Assembly (NCBI GenBank): GCA_016214955.1 | Contig: JACRMN010000017.1 | Span: 1-64,000, forward strand | Length of the DNA: 64,000 bases | Direction: 5' to 3' | From: Deltaproteobacteria bacterium | GTDB lineage: Bacteria > Myxococcota > Myxococcia > Myxococcales > Anaeromyxobacteraceae | In this document: positions 63,342 through 64,000 of the stretch, piece by piece | Layout of the letters: each line of letters opens with the position of its first letter | Numbering within the stretch: the stretch's first letter is position 1 | Position numbers and translations under genes: made by a program | Notes under the pieces: generated by a model | Databases searched by the model: none | Seen by the model: the letters and a program-made list of their open reading frames with translations, nothing else | What the model was told of the DNA's origin: nothing

Positions 63342-64000
63342 ATGCCCCACGGCCCCTCCGAAGACCTGGCCGCCGAGGCCCGGAAGCTCCCCCGGGCCGA
63401 CAGGCTCCTCCAGACGGCCGAGGCGGCGGGGCTCGTCGCCCGCCTGGGGCACGGCCCGGTCATGGATCGGGTGAGGGCGCTCCTCGAGGCGGAGCGGGAG
63501 CGGATCCTGGGCGGCGGTGCCTGCCCGCCGCCGGCTGAGATCGAGGCCAAGCTGCTGGAAATCCTCGCGGAAGATTCCCGGGGCGGGCTGCGGAGGGTCA
63601 TCAACGCCACCGGCGTCGTCATCCACACGAATCTCGGGCGGGCACCCCTCTCCGAGGCGGCGGTGGAGGCGATGCGGGCCGCCGCCGGCTACGTGAACCT
63701 GGAGTACGACCTCCGGGCCGGCGAGCGGGGCGACAGGTACGATCACGCCGCCGCCGCCCTGTGCCGCCTGACGGGTGCGGAAGCGGCACTGGTGGTGAAC
63801 AACAACGCCGCGGCCGTCATGCTGGCCCTGGCCAGCCTCTCGGGCGGCCGTCCGGGGGCCGCCGGGGCCACCCCGGTGGCGGGAGGGGCGCCGGACGCCG
63901 GCACGCACGCGCCCGAGGTCCCAGGCACGGGCCCCCGGCCCGAGGTCCCAGGTACGGGCTCCCGGCCCGAGGTGATCGTCTCGCGGGGGCAGCTCGTCGA
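63342..64000 (+). CDS. selA: L-seryl-tRNA(Sec) selenium transferase, 3' end outside the window
   Basis: The first 219 residues are present. The SelA N-terminal domain (about 1-75) and the PLP fold start (RRVINATGVVIHTNLGRAPLS, GYVNLEYDLRAGERGDRYDHAA, ALVVNNNAAAVMLALASLSGGR) are clear. Between SGGR and EVIVSRGQLVD, which are adjacent in normal SelA, lies an insertion of about 40 residues (PGAAGATPVAGG..., with EVPGTGPRP and EVPGTGSRP) coded partly by a 27-bp tandem repeat. The catalytic Lys lies beyond the edge. SelA converts Ser-tRNA(Sec) to Sec-tRNA using selenophosphate. Confidence 0.93.
   Translation, partial: MPHGPSEDLAAEARKLPRADRLLQTAEAAGLVARLGHGPVMDRVRALLEAERERILGGGACPPPAEIEAKLLEILAEDSRGGLRRVINATGVVIHTNLGRAPLSEAAVEAMRAAAGYVNLEYDLRAGERGDRYDHAAAALCRLTGAEAALVVNNNAAAVMLALASLSGGRPGAAGATPVAGGAPDAGTHAPEVPGTGPRPEVPGTGSRPEVIVSRGQLV
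63915..63968 (+). repeat. 27-bp tandem repeat inside selA
   Basis: Two copies (63915-63941 and 63942-63968) with two differences, coding EVPGTGPRP and EVPGTGSRP, followed by GAGGT that starts a third. The repeat keeps the reading frame and builds the last part of the selA insertion. Confidence 0.85.

Overview
The window is very GC-rich, gene-dense DNA from a free-living bacterium with a respiratory metabolism. High-GC third codon positions, TPR proteins fused to zinc-ribbon and GYF domains, a tripartite TRAP carboxylate transporter, NADH dehydrogenase subunits, the SelA/SelB selenocysteine system and a multicopper-oxidase cluster together suggest a myxobacterial (Myxococcota) genome, most like Anaeromyxobacter. 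That assignment is inference; no rRNA gene is present to settle it. I see no IS element, prophage, CRISPR array, rRNA or tRNA. Most genes are chromosomal housekeeping or accessory genes packed tail to tail, often with overlapping stop codons.

Layout. 1-970: two small four-helix-bundle (S23-type) paralogues facing each other, then a hexanucleotide repeat tract. 974-3253: an Rsm22-type methyltransferase with four cysteines, an HdeA-like periplasmic protein and an unassigned protein. 3231-6365: an ABC-2 ATPase without an adjacent permease, a DUF3667 membrane protein and a ParB-like protein. 6362-8969: a LytS/LytR-type two-component system led by a secreted protein. 9099-11505: an OFA-type MFS transporter and an EamA transporter. 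11507-26788: a long leftward block encoding extracytoplasmic proteins, namely a roughly 2000-residue beta-helix protein, a Tat-exported multicopper oxidase, two cupredoxin-type partners, a small secreted protein, a subtilase with Ig-like domains and a lipoprotein. The 557-bp region upstream of this block carries a perfect FNR-type palindrome.

27346-37901: a secreted protein, a frameshifted DUF475 (TerC-like) gene, EamA and AEC transporters, a TRAP operon (binding protein, small and large permease, oxidoreductase), a quinone oxidoreductase and a CBS-domain protein. 37918-44300: a complete RND efflux operon (adaptor, pump, TolC-like channel) divergent from its TetR repressor across a 23-bp palindrome that overlaps the predicted efflux promoter. 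44297-49812: a TPR/GYF/zinc-ribbon protein and an acyltransferase plus SDR pair. 49813-50453: a gene-free stretch with a 35-bp tandem repeat. 50454-58036: Hsp33, a phosphoribosyltransferase that seems to start at ATT, SelB, and an NtrB/NtrC-like sensor and sigma-54 activator. 58112-63227: nuoL-nuoM-nuoN alone. 63342-end: selA, truncated by the window edge, with an unusual repeat-encoded insertion.

The most notable points are the apparent splitting of multicopper-oxidase ligand motifs over two adjacent genes with different export signals, the FNR-type box upstream of that cluster, the DUF475 frameshift, the TetR operator, and the non-canonical start of the phosphoribosyltransferase gene.
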